Source: Hyphomicrobium_A sp963728165 (GTDB taxonomy: Bacteria; Pseudomonadota; Alphaproteobacteria; Rhizobiales; Hyphomicrobiaceae). Taken from it: DNA of 64,000 nt. The translations under genes and the position numbers were made by a program. Below are positions 1 to 9,232 of this stretch, piece after piece. The notes below the pieces were generated by a model, which was given only the letters and a program-made list of their open reading frames with translations, searched no databases and was not told the DNA's origin. The DNA lies in contig CAVSIY010000002.1 of the NCBI GenBank assembly GCA_963728165.1, positions 620,001-684,000 of the forward strand, read 5' to 3'. Position 1 is the stretch's first letter; the number at the start of each line of letters is the position of its first letter.

Positions 1-1111
<1,111 letters not shown>

Positions 1112-1217
1112 GCCGGCTTCGCTGGCAGTTTGTTCGAAGGAAACCTTCGCGATCTCCAATTTCGCCATGATCGCGGGCGACCAACGGTCAACGAGAAACC
1201 CCCGGGGGAACAACAAG

Positions 1218-1763
1218 ATGACACGCCTCGCCGCACTCGCCTTCCTGTGCCTCGCGACCCTGCTGACCGCACCGCCTGCCGCCCGCGCCGGCTCCGCGCA
1301 CGAGATCGACGCCGGCGTCGACCACACGCTCGACCGCTTCTTCTACAAGATCCGCGGCGCGCACGAGCTCGCGCGTAAGGCCGTCGGCATCCTCGTGTTC
1401 CCATCGATCGTCAAAGCGGGCTTCGGCTTCGGCGGCGAGTACGGCGAAGGCGGCTTGCGCATCCGCGGCCGCACCGCCGACTACTACAACATCGTCTCCG
1501 CCTCGTTCGGCTTCCAGCTCGGCGTGCAGGAGCGCTCGGTCATCATCATGTTCATGACGCCCGAGGCGCTCGATCAGTTCCGGCACACGCACGGATGGAA
1601 GGTCGGTGTCGACGGCTCGATCGCCTTCATCACGCTCGGCGTCGGCGGCTCGATCGATACCAACAAGATCACGAGCCCGGTCATCGGCTTCATCCTCGAC
1701 CCCAAGGGCCTCATGTATAACCTGACGCTGGAAGGCTCGAAGATCAGCCGCATTCATCCGTGA
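1218..1763 (+). CDS. YSC84/SYLF-domain secreted lipid-binding protein
   Basis: The 181-residue product starts with a clear Sec signal peptide ending near residue 24 (PPAARA/GS). The rest matches the bacterial YSC84-related (SYLF, DUF500) family: AVGILVFPSIVKAGFGFGGE, a central YYNIVSASFGFQLG block and VDGSIAFITLGVGGSID. Family members are thought to bind lipid; the bacterial role is not settled. ATG at 1218 follows a GGGGGAA ribosome-binding site, so I prefer it to an in-frame upstream start that would overlap thiC. It lies 106 bp after thiC on the same strand and may be a separate unit. Its stop overlaps or nearly abuts the convergent gene that follows. Confidence 0.85.
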   Translation: MTRLAALAFLCLATLLTAPPAARAGSAHEIDAGVDHTLDRFFYKIRGAHELARKAVGILVFPSIVKAGFGFGGEYGEGGLRIRGRTADYYNIVSASFGFQLGVQERSVIIMFMTPEALDQFRHTHGWKVGVDGSIAFITLGVGGSIDTNKITSPVIGFILDPKGLMYNLTLEGSKISRIHP

Positions 1764-1781
1764 GGCGCGGAAACAAACCTC

Positions 1782-2266
1782 TTAGAGGGACCGGTCGCGC
1801 TTGACCGGCAGCGGCGGCTTGGCGGCGGGCATTCGCGGTAGCCGAACTTGTCGATCAGCGTGGCGCCCTTCATCGTGAAGTACTGCCTCGAATCCACGTG
1901 ATGCCCGTCGAGCAGATAGCGCCTGAGCTTCGGCTTGTAGGCAGCGAGCATCGCGCGCGTCGATGAGGAGTTGCGCACCCACTTGTGCGTCTTAGCGTCG
2001 GGGCCCGCATGAAACGACAGGAACGCTGAGCGGTCGATGCACACGTTGCGGATCGACAGGAACAGCGTGCAGGCCGAGCGGCAGACGCCCTCGATGCGGA
2101 ACCGCTCTCTGCTCTTGTTGTATTTGGCGATGATCGGGTAGTAGACGGCGAAGCGCCCGCCTTCGCCATGCGGCTTGGACGAGCCGTCCGCCAGCGTGGC
2201 CGGGGCCGCTGCCAGCGCGGCAACGCATAGCGTTGCAAAGCTCAAAGCCAATCGCCTGCTGCGCAC
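1782..2266 (-). CDS. Secreted ClpP/crotonase-fold-like protein of unknown function (probable frame break near the C-terminus)
   Basis: GTG start at 2266 with a GGGG-rich ribosome-binding site, then a signal peptide (about residues 1-26). The core has a GVCRSACTLFLS stretch and, further on, AFLSFHAG. This resembles rhizobial periplasmic proteins of the ClpP/crotonase-like type, where a Ser-Ala-Cys segment and a following His occur. The uninterrupted frame would run to 1754 and overlap the convergent YSC84 gene. A one-base loss near 1830 would instead give a Pro/Lys-rich tail ending at 1782, which fits the layout better. No enzymatic activity can be assigned; the fold suggestion rests on motif resemblance only. 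Confidence 0.6.
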
Positions 2267-2291
2267 GCTGCCCCCTTCCCCGTTTCCGGGC

Positions 2292-3144
2292 CTATCCCAG
2301 CTCGAAGGTCGTTACACCGAAGACGCGCTCGAGCGCGATCGGCCGCACCGGGCCACTATACATGCGCGCGGTCTCGAACACCGGGGTGAGGCCATGCTCG
2401 GTCGCCAGCGCGACGGCCGCGCTCGTTGGGCTGCGGCACGTCGAGAAAGACGTCTCCCCCCTCGTCTCCCACCAGCGCGGCGAACACGGCGTCCGCCGCC
2501 TCGCGGTCATCTGCGACCAGCGGGCCGATCTTGCGCCCCTTGCGGCAGGGACGGATGACGCCCCACGCCGCAAGCTTGCCGTCGCGCATGAGCGCGTGGC
2601 CGCGGTGACCCGGCGCGGCGAGCCACGCCTTCCAGAAGCCGGGGCGTGTCGCGGGGAAAACGCGCGCGTCGTCGGCGACAATGTGCTCGAACGGCACCTG
2701 AGACAGCGCCAGCGTCGCGCGCGTCGCGCCCAGGCCCGTCGGCACTCCGCCATAGCGGATGTTGGTGTAGGCGAGCTTAAAGCCGGACTTGGCGTAGTTG
2801 TCCTGCTGCTCAACGACGCCGTCGAGGCCCATGCTGCGCGCGCCCGCGTGCGCCAGCGCCGCCCGCGACACCTGCAGCCCGTAGCTGTGACCGCGCAGCT
2901 CGGACCGCACGATAAAAAAGCCGAGAAAGGCGAAGTGATCGTCGTAGTTGACGGCCGAGACAACGGCGACGGGCTCACCGTCCAGCTCGCCAATGAGGAA
3001 CCCGCCCGGATCGACGCTGGCAAAGCACTGGGCATCGGCGAGGCCGGGGTTCCAACCTTCGGCAGCCGCCCAGTCGACAGCCATCGCAATCTCGTCGGCG
3101 CGCATCGCGCGGATAAGCAGCTCGTCGCAAAATTTGTGGCTCAT
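2292..3144 (-). CDS. GNAT N-acetyltransferase with C-terminal Acetyltransf_18 domain (one frame break)
   Basis: The N-terminal part (from MSHKFCDELLIRAMRADEI) is a standard GNAT fold including the GFFIVRSELRGHSYG acetyl-CoA segment. The C-terminal part ends with RMYSGP and VFGVTTFELG, the signature of the second domain found in YitH-like acetyltransferases (Acetyltransf_18). The two halves are in different frames: one extra base near 2425-2432, just after the VPQPN block, separates them. The merged product is about 283 residues, a normal length for this two-domain family. Substrate unknown. Start ATG 3144 is the first in frame. Confidence 0.8.
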
Positions 3145-3275
3145 CAGGCGCCTCCCAATCGCACCAAGCCCTACCAGCCGCCGGCAAGCATTCGCTTAAC
3201 GCCCACGCAAAGGTTTATCAGAAGCTCGGGGGGCCCTAGGCTGCCCGGACACAACATTGGGGGGACAATCAAGAA

Positions 3276-3692
3276 ATGAGGTTGAGGTTCTATCAGTACG
3301 GCGAGCTGATCGGCATCGTGTTTCTGCTCGCGTCGACGGCCATGCAAATCTTCTATCTGGAGCCGCTGAAGCGGGGGATCGAGTGGCGCCTGGCGGCGTA
3401 CGCGCAGCAGCAGTCGGCCCAAGTCGAGGTGCGCACCCTGTTCGACAACCAGCTCTCGCTTCTGAAGCTCATGAACGCGCCGGGCGACGCGGTGAAGGAC
3501 ACCGAGCAAAAGCGCAAAGAAACGCTCGCCAAGTTCCAGACCGCCGATGCCAACATCGCCGATTACATGATCGCCAAGGAGAGCGTCGAAGGCTATCTGG
3601 AGGTGATCGTCCTCATTCTGTTCGCGCTCGGCAGCCTGCTCGCCGGCGTTGGACGCGCGCTAGAGATGCACGCCGCTCCGGAGCGCCACTGA
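3276..3692 (+). CDS. Small membrane protein with two transmembrane segments
   Basis: The 138-residue product has hydrophobic segments at about residues 8-28 and 108-128, separated by a polar, probably helical stretch of about 80 residues rich in Gln, Lys and Glu. This suggests two membrane anchors flanking an extramembrane coiled region. I do not recognise the family. It stands alone between a divergent acetyltransferase gene and a lipoprotein gene on the same strand about 200 bp away. ATG 3276 follows an AAGAA stretch that may serve as a weak ribosome-binding site. Confidence 0.65.
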   Translation: MRLRFYQYGELIGIVFLLASTAMQIFYLEPLKRGIEWRLAAYAQQQSAQVEVRTLFDNQLSLLKLMNAPGDAVKDTEQKRKETLAKFQTADANIADYMIAKESVEGYLEVIVLILFALGSLLAGVGRALEMHAAPERH

Positions 3693-3888
3693 TCGCGGCG
3701 CCGGGCGGACCCCGGCGGACAACGATAATAAGGGCCCGCGCGTCGCCGGTTGCGCTGCCGCACAGGCCTGCCTTGACAAAGGCCGGGGGCGGGGGAAAGG
3801 CTACCTGATCTTGGCCGTCACGCCGCCCGGGCGGGAAGCACTCTGGGGCGTCGCAGCGGCCTCTCTATCCTTTGTTCGCGTATCGGCC

Positions 3889-4314
3889 ATGGGCTTATCG
3901 AGATCAGCAGGCGCCCTCATCCTCGCGGCCGCGAGCTTCGCGGCTGCGCTTGGTGGCTGCGCGCAGAACACGGCGACCGGCGCCGTCGTCACCAATTTCG
4001 ATCCCGACAGCACAACCGCGCGCTACCGCAGCAGCGGGGCGCCGGAGACCACGCTCGCCACCTTCTGCAAGAGCCCGCCCAAGCCGGCGACGCCCGAGGG
4101 CGCGGAGGCGATCAAGGTGAGCTGCAGCCGCCGGGTGCTGGCGCGCGCGGGCGATGCGCGCCTCTTCGACAAGGGCAACGGTCTCTACGTCGTCGTGTTC
4201 CCGCAGCCGATCCGCAACGGCGACATCTGCGAGCCGGGCACGCCGCCGCAGTCGATCTGCGGGAACTTCGCCACGGGCGACAAGATGCACACCTCGCGCA
4301 TCGACGCAGGCTGA
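3889..4314 (+). CDS. Putative lipoprotein, unknown function
   Basis: From ATG 3889 the product (141 residues) has a hydrophobic leader and a lipobox LGGC with Cys24 as the expected lipidated residue. The mature part has four further Cys, and the GDICEPGTPPQSICG segment suggests a disulfide. The frame is open further upstream, but starting at 3889 places the lipobox at the proper distance. No homologous function recognised. Outer-membrane or periplasmic placement is inferred from the lipobox only. Confidence 0.7.
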   Translation: MGLSRSAGALILAAASFAAALGGCAQNTATGAVVTNFDPDSTTARYRSSGAPETTLATFCKSPPKPATPEGAEAIKVSCSRRVLARAGDARLFDKGNGLYVVVFPQPIRNGDICEPGTPPQSICGNFATGDKMHTSRIDAG

Positions 4315-4382
4315 GGCGGCGGTCTCGTGCGAGTGCAGAGCGGGCTTAGGCCCGCAGGGTCCCACAACAAGGGAGCAGCGAC

Positions 4383-4643
4383 GTGGTCAAGCGGTGCAGC
4401 CATCTCGACACGATCCAACAGGTGACGCCCAGCGCGCAGGGGTGCGAGGAGTGCCTGAAGATGGGCACCGAATGGGTGCACCTGCGCCTCTGCCTCATCT
4501 GCGGGCACGTCGGCTGCTGCAATTCCTCGCCGGGCAAGCACGCCACGGCGCACTTCCATGCCACGCAGCACCCGATCATGCAGTCCTTCGAGCCCGGCGA
4601 GACGTGGAAGTGGTGCTACGTGGATGAGGTGCTGATTCCGTAA
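4383..4643 (+). CDS. UBP-type zinc-finger domain protein
   Basis: An 86-residue protein made almost entirely of a UBP-type zinc finger. Visible ligand candidates are Cys5 and His7, CEEC, CLICGHVGCC, and His residues in HATAHFHATQHP. In eukaryotes this domain binds the ubiquitin C-terminus; in bacteria it occurs as small stand-alone proteins whose partner is unknown. GTG 4383 fits a GGGAGCAG ribosome-binding site just upstream. It follows the lipoprotein gene by 68 bp on the same strand and could be co-transcribed, without an obvious functional link. Confidence 0.85.
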   Translation: MVKRCSHLDTIQQVTPSAQGCEECLKMGTEWVHLRLCLICGHVGCCNSSPGKHATAHFHATQHPIMQSFEPGETWKWCYVDEVLIP

Positions 4644-4759
4644 TTGCGTTTCGCCTCGCGCGACAAAGGGATTACTTAGTCATTCGGCCGTCGACGAACG
4701 GATCGGATTTCATCTGTCCGATGATCCCCCCCAAAAAAACCGGCGTGGTTTCACCCCGC

Positions 4760-5125
4760 TTAGGGAACGTTGATCTTCACCGTCCTCGACGCGCCGATGA
4801 CCTCAAGTCCGCTCTTGCCGCGGACATGCGAGACATCGAGCACCGCCGAATAGGGAACCTCAACGGGAAGTGCGATGCCGATCTGGCAGCCGACAACTTC
4901 GATGCCCCAATAGTCGGGCTGGGTGACGTAGACGAGCGGAACGAGCTCGACCTTCATCGACGCCCACGGCTTCTTGCCGCTCACGATCAGGAAGTAGGTG
5001 TCTTTGATGAAGCCGGGCACGACTTGCGCGTCGTCGAACGCAATGCGTCGGCAGGTTGCCGAGGGGGGCAGCGCTTCGAGAACCTTGGAATCGGGTTTCA
5101 TGACCGGCCAGCTCCGCAAATGCAT
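4760..5125 (-). CDS. Hypothetical protein, divergent from the next gene
   Basis: Up to 121 residues; the start may be ATG 5125 or the internal ATG at 5101 (MKPDSK). The product has alternating short hydrophobic stretches of a beta-rich soluble domain and no signal peptide or membrane segment. I do not recognise it. A 19-base dyad overlaps the upstream start codon, which would favour either a later start or direct translational and transcriptional control at this site. It is divergent from another unknown gene, with a similar dyad close to that start. Confidence 0.5.
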   Translation of the reverse strand: MHLRSWPVMKPDSKVLEALPPSATCRRIAFDDAQVVPGFIKDTYFLIVSGKKPWASMKVELVPLVYVTQPDYWGIEVVGCQIGIALPVEVPYSAVLDVSHVRGKSGLEVIGASRTVKINVP

Positions 5126-5142
5126 TACAATCTAAAGTTGTA
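5124..5142. promoter_or_regulatory. Operator-like dyad, copy 1
   Basis: ATTACAATCTAAAGTTGTA; TACAA and TTGTA form an inverted repeat around an AT-rich centre. It overlaps the upstream start codon of the leftward unknown gene. It matches the dyad at 5280-5298 at 15 of 19 positions in the same orientation. Binding of a dimeric regulator is an inference; no regulator gene is visible next to it. Confidence 0.45.
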
Positions 5143-5279
5143 ACCTAGGCCCGCGTCACAGCGATTGCAACGCTCGTCGCCGCCATCCTGTTTGCCCGCA
5201 CGGCAGATGCGATGCCCAGAAAATAAGGCAAAGGACGGGCCCCAGAGCGCCCGCGGCCCCCGGCGCCAGCAAAGAATCT

Positions 5280-5298
5280 ATTGCAATCTTAGATTGTA
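5280..5298. promoter_or_regulatory. Operator-like dyad, copy 2
   Basis: ATTGCAATCTTAGATTGTA; CAATC and GATTG form an inverted repeat. It lies about 30-60 bases before the rightward unknown gene and resembles the site at 5124-5142. The pair brackets a 137-base GC-rich spacer between two divergent genes, the usual arrangement for shared repression or activation. Confidence 0.45.
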
Positions 5299-5328
5299 GT
5301 TAGTATGGCGTGGAGCTGCTGATTTTCG

Positions 5329-6175
5329 ATGCCCTCTTTCCATTTCCCGACGCCACGCCCCATGAGCAGTTTCGATATTCCCAAGACCGAGCGCCAACAT
5401 CTCGGCGAGGCGCTGATCGTTTACATCTACCGAGCCTTGAACAAGCCGAAGACCAACTCGTACTTTCATGTGAAGCTGCTCGATGTCCTGCTCAAGTGCG
5501 CGAAGGATTCCTTCAAGCTCTCCCTGGGAATTCATTGGGCGAATGGGACGAGCTGCATCAAGTCGTTCACCAGGAGATCGAGCCTCGACGAGCACCCCGA
5601 TGCTCCCCAATGGGCGGCGTCGCAAGTCTTCGCGAATGGCGAGACGTTCGCGCTGCTTTCCAAAGAGGCGATCAGTCGTATAAAGGCGATGTCGCCAGAA
5701 AAGCGGCGCCAGCTGGAGGCGATCGCCGCCGAGCTGTTCCCCGACCACGAGGCAATTCGCGGGGACGGTCGGCTTTTTGCTGGGGCCAAAACGCCATCGG
5801 CGAAGCAGGCCTATTTCACCACGGAAGCGGAACGCCACATCGAACAGTCGAAGTGTGGCAGAGCGCTCAACACATCGACCGCGAGCCTTCAGCGCCTGCA
5901 GGAACTCGCTCAACGACGTGTTCTCGGATCCCGACATTGCGCCAGAGGAGGCCGATCAACTGCAGCGTGATCTCGAAGATCTGCTCATCGGGCGTCTCGA
6001 GCTCGAGCAACCGACGATCAATGTCGAGCTCCTCGCCCGGGTCATGGCGCGAAGCCTGCAGCGGCTCGGCAAATCGGTTGCATCGGCAGCCGTCGGAGAG
6101 CTCGCACAGAATGCCGCCACCCTCCTCGTGGCGATTTTCCCGGTCCTCAGAGCGGCTACGGGAGCCGGCACTTAA
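5329..6175 (+). CDS. Hypothetical mostly helical protein (one frame break)
   Basis: The frame opens at ATG 5329 (alternative ATG 5362, MSSFDIPKTERQ) and reads through about 5900. An extra base near 5895-5910 moves the continuation (SLNDVFSDPDIAPEEADQLQ onward) to the next frame, which ends at 6175. The merged protein is about 280 residues, soluble and helix-rich, with an acidic DPDIAPEEADQLQRDLEDLL stretch and a C-terminal amphipathic or weakly hydrophobic helix. No known domain recognised. It precedes the 26-codon gene at 6270 by 94 bases, so the two may share a transcript. The frame assignment after the break is inferred from protein-like composition. Confidence 0.5.
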
Positions 6176-6254
6176 GCCTGCGACAAGACTATCAAAATCG
6201 TCACTTTGCAACCTCGGCAAATCATGCCAAGCTGCCGATATCGTTCAACAATCG

Positions 6255-6268
6255 AAAGGAGGTGATCC
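6255..6268 (+). promoter_or_regulatory. Perfect extended Shine-Dalgarno sequence
   Basis: AAAGGAGGTGATCC is the full complement of the standard 16S rRNA 3' tail (GGATCACCTCCTTT), 14 of 14 bases. The GGAGG core is seven bases from ATG 6270, the optimal spacing. Ordinary genes in this window use 4-6 complementary bases. It decides the start of the small gene that follows and implies very strong initiation. Confidence 0.85.
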
Positions 6269-6269
6269 G

Positions 6270-6350
6270 ATGTCTAGTGGGATCTTGAGGACGGCGACGT
6301 CGCGGTCGCTGGAATTCAAGCCGGATCTGCCTCCGATGGTGGCGGCCTGA
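6270..6350 (+). CDS. 26-residue peptide gene
   Basis: ATG 6270 to TGA 6348-6350 encodes 26 residues, beginning MSSGILRT, with LEFKPDLPP in the second half and ending MVAA. There is no Cys, Trp or Tyr, no signal peptide and no membrane helix. The perfect Shine-Dalgarno upstream and the intrinsic terminator 56 bases downstream make it a compact expression unit. Extended Shine-Dalgarno sequences of this kind occur before very short, highly translated genes such as pqqA; this peptide lacks the Glu-X3-Tyr motif of PqqA, and no radical-SAM or other maturase lies nearby. It could be a modified-peptide precursor, a regulatory leader or a small effector; none can be proven here. Confidence 0.65.
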   Translation: MSSGILRTATSRSLEFKPDLPPMVAA

Positions 6351-6405
6351 AGCCAGCAAAGCGGCTGAGCGCAACAATCGCTCAATTCGCCGCCGAAGTC
6401 TCACG

Positions 6406-6431
6406 GGGGCCGCCCTCAGGGCGGCCCCTTT
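6406..6431 (+). terminator. Rho-independent terminator after the peptide gene
   Basis: A perfect 10-bp stem GGGGCCGCCC / GGGCGGCCCC with loop TCA, followed by TTTGCCTT. It lies 55 bases after the stop of the 26-codon gene and 159 bases before the next gene, so it closes the peptide transcript. Confidence 0.8.
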
Positions 6432-6589
6432 GCCTTCCGGGGTCGCTCACGCGGCCCCTTGCTTTTGGGACGTTGCGCTAGCCTCCCGCCCCAGCGCCAA
6501 TCCGCCGCGCGGGGCTTGGCAAGGCGCCGCCTCGCACCTAGATCGCCGGAAGCTCGCCAGAGAAGTTCCCCTTCGATCAGGAGCCCTGC

Positions 6590-7723
6590 ATGACCGCGCA
6601 AACCTCTGCCGCCCGCGCTCCCGCCCTCGCCTCAACCGACCTCTTCGATCCGGTCCAGCTCGGGCCCTATACGCTCCATAACCGCATCGTCATGGCGCCG
6701 CTGACGCGCTCGCGCGCCGATGATGCCGGCGTGCCGGGAGAATTGCAGGCGACCTACTATTCCCAGCGCGCCACGGCCGGTTTCATCGTCACCGAGGCGA
6801 CCAACATCTCCGCGCAAGGCAAGGGCTACATCCGCACGCCCGGCATCTGGACGAAGGAGCAGGTCGCCGGCTGGACGCTCACGACCAAGGCCGTGCACGA
6901 CAAGGGCGGGCGCATCTTCTTGCAGCTCTGGCACGTGGGGCGCGTCTCCCACCCCGACCTGCAGCCGGGCGGCGTGCTGCCCGTCGCGCCGAGCGCGGTC
7001 CGCGCCGAGAACCAGAAGGCCTACACTTACGACGGCTTCAAGGACCTCGTCGACGCCGCGCGCGCTGGAGACGGACGAGATCCCCGGCATCGTCGCCGAC
7101 TACGCACATGCGGCCCAATGCGCCAAGGATGCCGGCTTCGACGGCGTCGAGATCCACTCCGCCAACGGCTACCTGTTGCAGCAGTTCCTCTCCGACAAGA
7201 CCAACAAGCGCACCGACCGCTACGGCGGCTCGATTGAAAACCGCACGCGCATCGTCGTCGAGGTGGTCGATGCTGTGACCAAAGTCTGGGGCGGAGACCG
7301 CGTCGGCATCCGCCTGTCGCCGCTCACCAAGTTCGCCGACATCGGCGATTCCAACCCCGAGCCGGTCTACCTGTCACTGATCGACCAGATCAATCCGTTC
7401 GGGCTCGCCTACATCCACGTCATCGAGGGCGACACGCGGGCGAGCGCCACCCGGCCGGCGGCTTCGACCTGCAGAAGCTGCGCCGCGCCTTCAAGGGCCT
7501 CTACATGGCCAACAACAACTACACGCTGGAGTTGGCGCTCGAAGCGCGCGCCAAGAACCTCGCCGACCTGATCTGCTTCGGGCGCCCGTTCATCTCCAAC
7601 CCCGACCTGGTCGAGCGCCTGCGCTCCGGCGCGACCCTCGCGGCACCAGACCCGGCGACGTTCTATGCGGGCGACGCCAAGGGCTATATCGACTATCCGC
7701 CCATGGACAGCGCCGCCAGCTAG
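6590..7723 (+). CDS. nemA: Old yellow enzyme family NADH:flavin oxidoreductase (NemA type; two frame breaks)
   Basis: An FMN-dependent ene-reductase of the N-ethylmaleimide reductase type, reducing activated C=C bonds or nitro compounds with NAD(P)H. Conserved blocks in order: LGPYTLHNRIVMAPLTRSRA, QLWHVGRVSHP, the substrate-binding EIHSANGYLLQQFLS with the His and Asn pair, RYGGSIENR, and CFGRPFISNPDLVERL near the end. The frame changes near 7065-7075 and back near 7438-7445, where a GGGG run appears to have lost one base. The merged length (about 378) is normal. ATG 6590 follows a GGAG ribosome-binding site. The physiological substrate is unknown. Confidence 0.88.
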
Positions 7724-7766
7724 CGGCTACTCGGAAGCCTCGCGCCAACGTCAGCCGAGGTTCGCC

Positions 7767-8156
7767 ATGCCGCTGCTCCGTTTCGACCTGATCGAAGGCC
7801 GCACCGCCGACGAGCTGCAAGCTCTGCTCGACGCCGCCCACCGCGCCATGCTCGCAGCCTTCAAGGTGCCCGCGCGCGACCGCTACCAGATCGTCACCGA
7901 GCACAAGCGCGGACACATGCTCATCGAGGATACCGGCCTCGGCATTCCGCGCACCGACAAGGTCGTGTTTCTGCAGGTGACGAGCCGCCCGCGCGGGCGC
8001 GAGGCCAAGGAGGCCTTCTACCGGGGGCTCGCCGAGGAGCTGCAGAAGAGCTGCGGGCTTGCGCCCTCCGACCTCGTCGTCTCCATCGTCGAGAACGCGG
8101 ACGAGGACTGGTCGTTCGGGCTGGGCCGCGCCCAGTTCCTCACGCGCGAGCTTTAG
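7767..8156 (+). CDS. Tautomerase family protein (Tautomerase_2)
   Basis: A 129-residue protein whose residue after Met is Pro (MPLLRFDLIEGR), the catalytic N-terminal proline of the tautomerase superfamily. Conserved blocks RYQIVTEH, IEDTGLGI, QVTSRPR, FYRGLAEEL and GLGRAQFL match the Tautomerase_2 group related to malonate-semialdehyde decarboxylase-like enzymes. It starts 43 bases after the old yellow enzyme gene and is probably co-transcribed with it; both could act on activated carbonyl compounds. The actual substrate cannot be read from sequence. Confidence 0.87.
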   Translation: MPLLRFDLIEGRTADELQALLDAAHRAMLAAFKVPARDRYQIVTEHKRGHMLIEDTGLGIPRTDKVVFLQVTSRPRGREAKEAFYRGLAEELQKSCGLAPSDLVVSIVENADEDWSFGLGRAQFLTREL

Positions 8157-8288
8157 GGAAGCGCGCGCGCCCCGCGCCCGCGGGTCCCTCCCCGGTTGAA
8201 TCTGCCCCTAGTGTTGCATCAGCGATCTTGCCGCGGCCCGAGGCTTAGGCAAAAAACGCTGGGGAACCAATGGGTGAGGAGTAATCCC

Positions 8289-8555
8289 ATGAAAGCGAAA
8301 ATCGCCGGCCTTGCGTTGGGGCTGGGGGCGGCCGCGCTTCTGCTCGCAACCGCCGCGGACGCCAAATGCGTGACGCGGCGCGGCAAGGGCTGGGCCTGGA
8401 CCGAGGACATGGCCAAGTTCCAGGCCTGGGAGATCGTGTCCCAGAAGCACGGCAACTGGCCGTTCCCGAACTCCAACTTCCGCAACGAGCGCTACAAGTG
8501 CAAGCCCGACGGCAGCGGCTACACCTGCCTGTCGTGGATCGACGTCTGCAAGTAG
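8289..8555 (+). CDS. Small secreted four-cysteine protein
   Basis: 88 residues with a signal peptide (about 1-25, ending TAADA) and a mature domain containing four Cys: one at the N-terminus and three in the pattern YKC-x7-YTC-x5-VCK at the C-terminus. Two disulfides are likely in the periplasm. The gene at 17562-17870 encodes a recognisable paralogue with the same C-terminal pattern. Function unknown. ATG 8289 follows a GAGGAG ribosome-binding site. Confidence 0.75.
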   Translation: MKAKIAGLALGLGAAALLLATAADAKCVTRRGKGWAWTEDMAKFQAWEIVSQKHGNWPFPNSNFRNERYKCKPDGSGYTCLSWIDVCK

Positions 8556-8737
8556 CGCGAAGGACCCGTCCGCACCTGCGCCGGGCACCTCGCATGCGCC
8601 CCGGCGCGGTCGCGCGCCGGCACACGTCGTCGTCATGGTGAAGACCGCTGAAACCTTGATCGACGCTCGCGGGTTGAACCCCTGACAGGGATCACCGAGA
8701 CTTCGCGACCCTGAGCGAGCGAGGAGTGCACCAGGTC

Positions 8738-9064
8738 ATGCGTAGCCGAACGTCCTGTCTGCTGATCGCAGCCGCGACCCTCGTCGCTGGCGCCACTGGG
8801 GCGGCGATTGCTGCCCCGAGCGCGCCCTTCAAGGCCCCCGCGCCCTCCGCCGTCGTGCTGCGCGTCGGCGGGGATGACGGGGCCTACGAGGACCGCCGCA
8901 GCTACCGGCGCGACCGCCACCGTGGCGCGATCGTCGATGCTCCCTTTGCGCACGTCGACGCCGGCCATCCCGTCATCGTCGATGCTCCGTTTGCGCACGT
9001 CGGCGTGCACCGCGGCCACGTCCGCGTCATCGCTCCGTTCGTCGATCTGTGGGTCCCGCGCTGA
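8738..9064 (+). CDS. Small secreted protein with internal repeats
   Basis: 108 residues: a signal peptide (about 1-26, ending AAIAA) and a mature part with an Arg/Asp-rich stretch (EDRRSYRRDRHRG) followed by two near-identical VDAPFAHV units and a third, diverged VIAPFVDL unit. The repetition is also visible in DNA at about 8931-9001. No cysteines and no enzymatic motif. Function unknown; it could be a surface or periplasmic structural protein. An earlier GTG at 8726 is possible, but ATG 8738 begins the normal charged signal-peptide N-terminus. Confidence 0.65.
   Translation: MRSRTSCLLIAAATLVAGATGAAIAAPSAPFKAPAPSAVVLRVGGDDGAYEDRRSYRRDRHRGAIVDAPFAHVDAGHPVIVDAPFAHVGVHRGHVRVIAPFVDLWVPR
8931..9001 (+). 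repeat. Imperfect tandem coding repeat (VDAPFAHV units)
   Basis: Two copies of a unit reading ATCGTCGATGCTCC-TTTGCGCACGTCG, one starting near 8931 and one near 8979, encode IVDAPFAHV twice. The copies differ at a single base in this stretch, so duplication is recent or under selection for the peptide unit. Confidence 0.7.
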
Positions 9065-9232
9065 GCCCCCGGCGCCCTCAAGCTAGCTTGCGCTTTCAGC
9101 CGGATTTTCCCTGCATTCGCCGCGACATGCGGTCAGGGTTGCGCCCTGGCCGCCAGCGACATAATTATCCCACTTGCGCATGGTCAGGTCCGGCCATCAC
9201 AGGATCAGAACGTCATCCGAGGGAGATTTTTT

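Noticed and set aside
1112..1135. Terminator after thiC (GCCGGC-TTC-GCTGGC, then GTTTGTT)
   Set aside because: Only six pairs with one wobble and a broken T-run; too weak to list.
5278..5937. 219-codon minus-strand frame opposite the 5329 gene
   Set aside because: Runs out of the dyad repeat, lacks a ribosome-binding site and has Arg/Leu-rich shadow composition; the plus-strand frame reads more like protein, though certainty is limited.
6255..6268. End of a 16S rRNA gene on the minus strand
   Set aside because: The 14 bases match the 16S tail complement, but the following sequence diverges at once from the conserved rRNA end, and no other rRNA sequence is present. It is a Shine-Dalgarno site.
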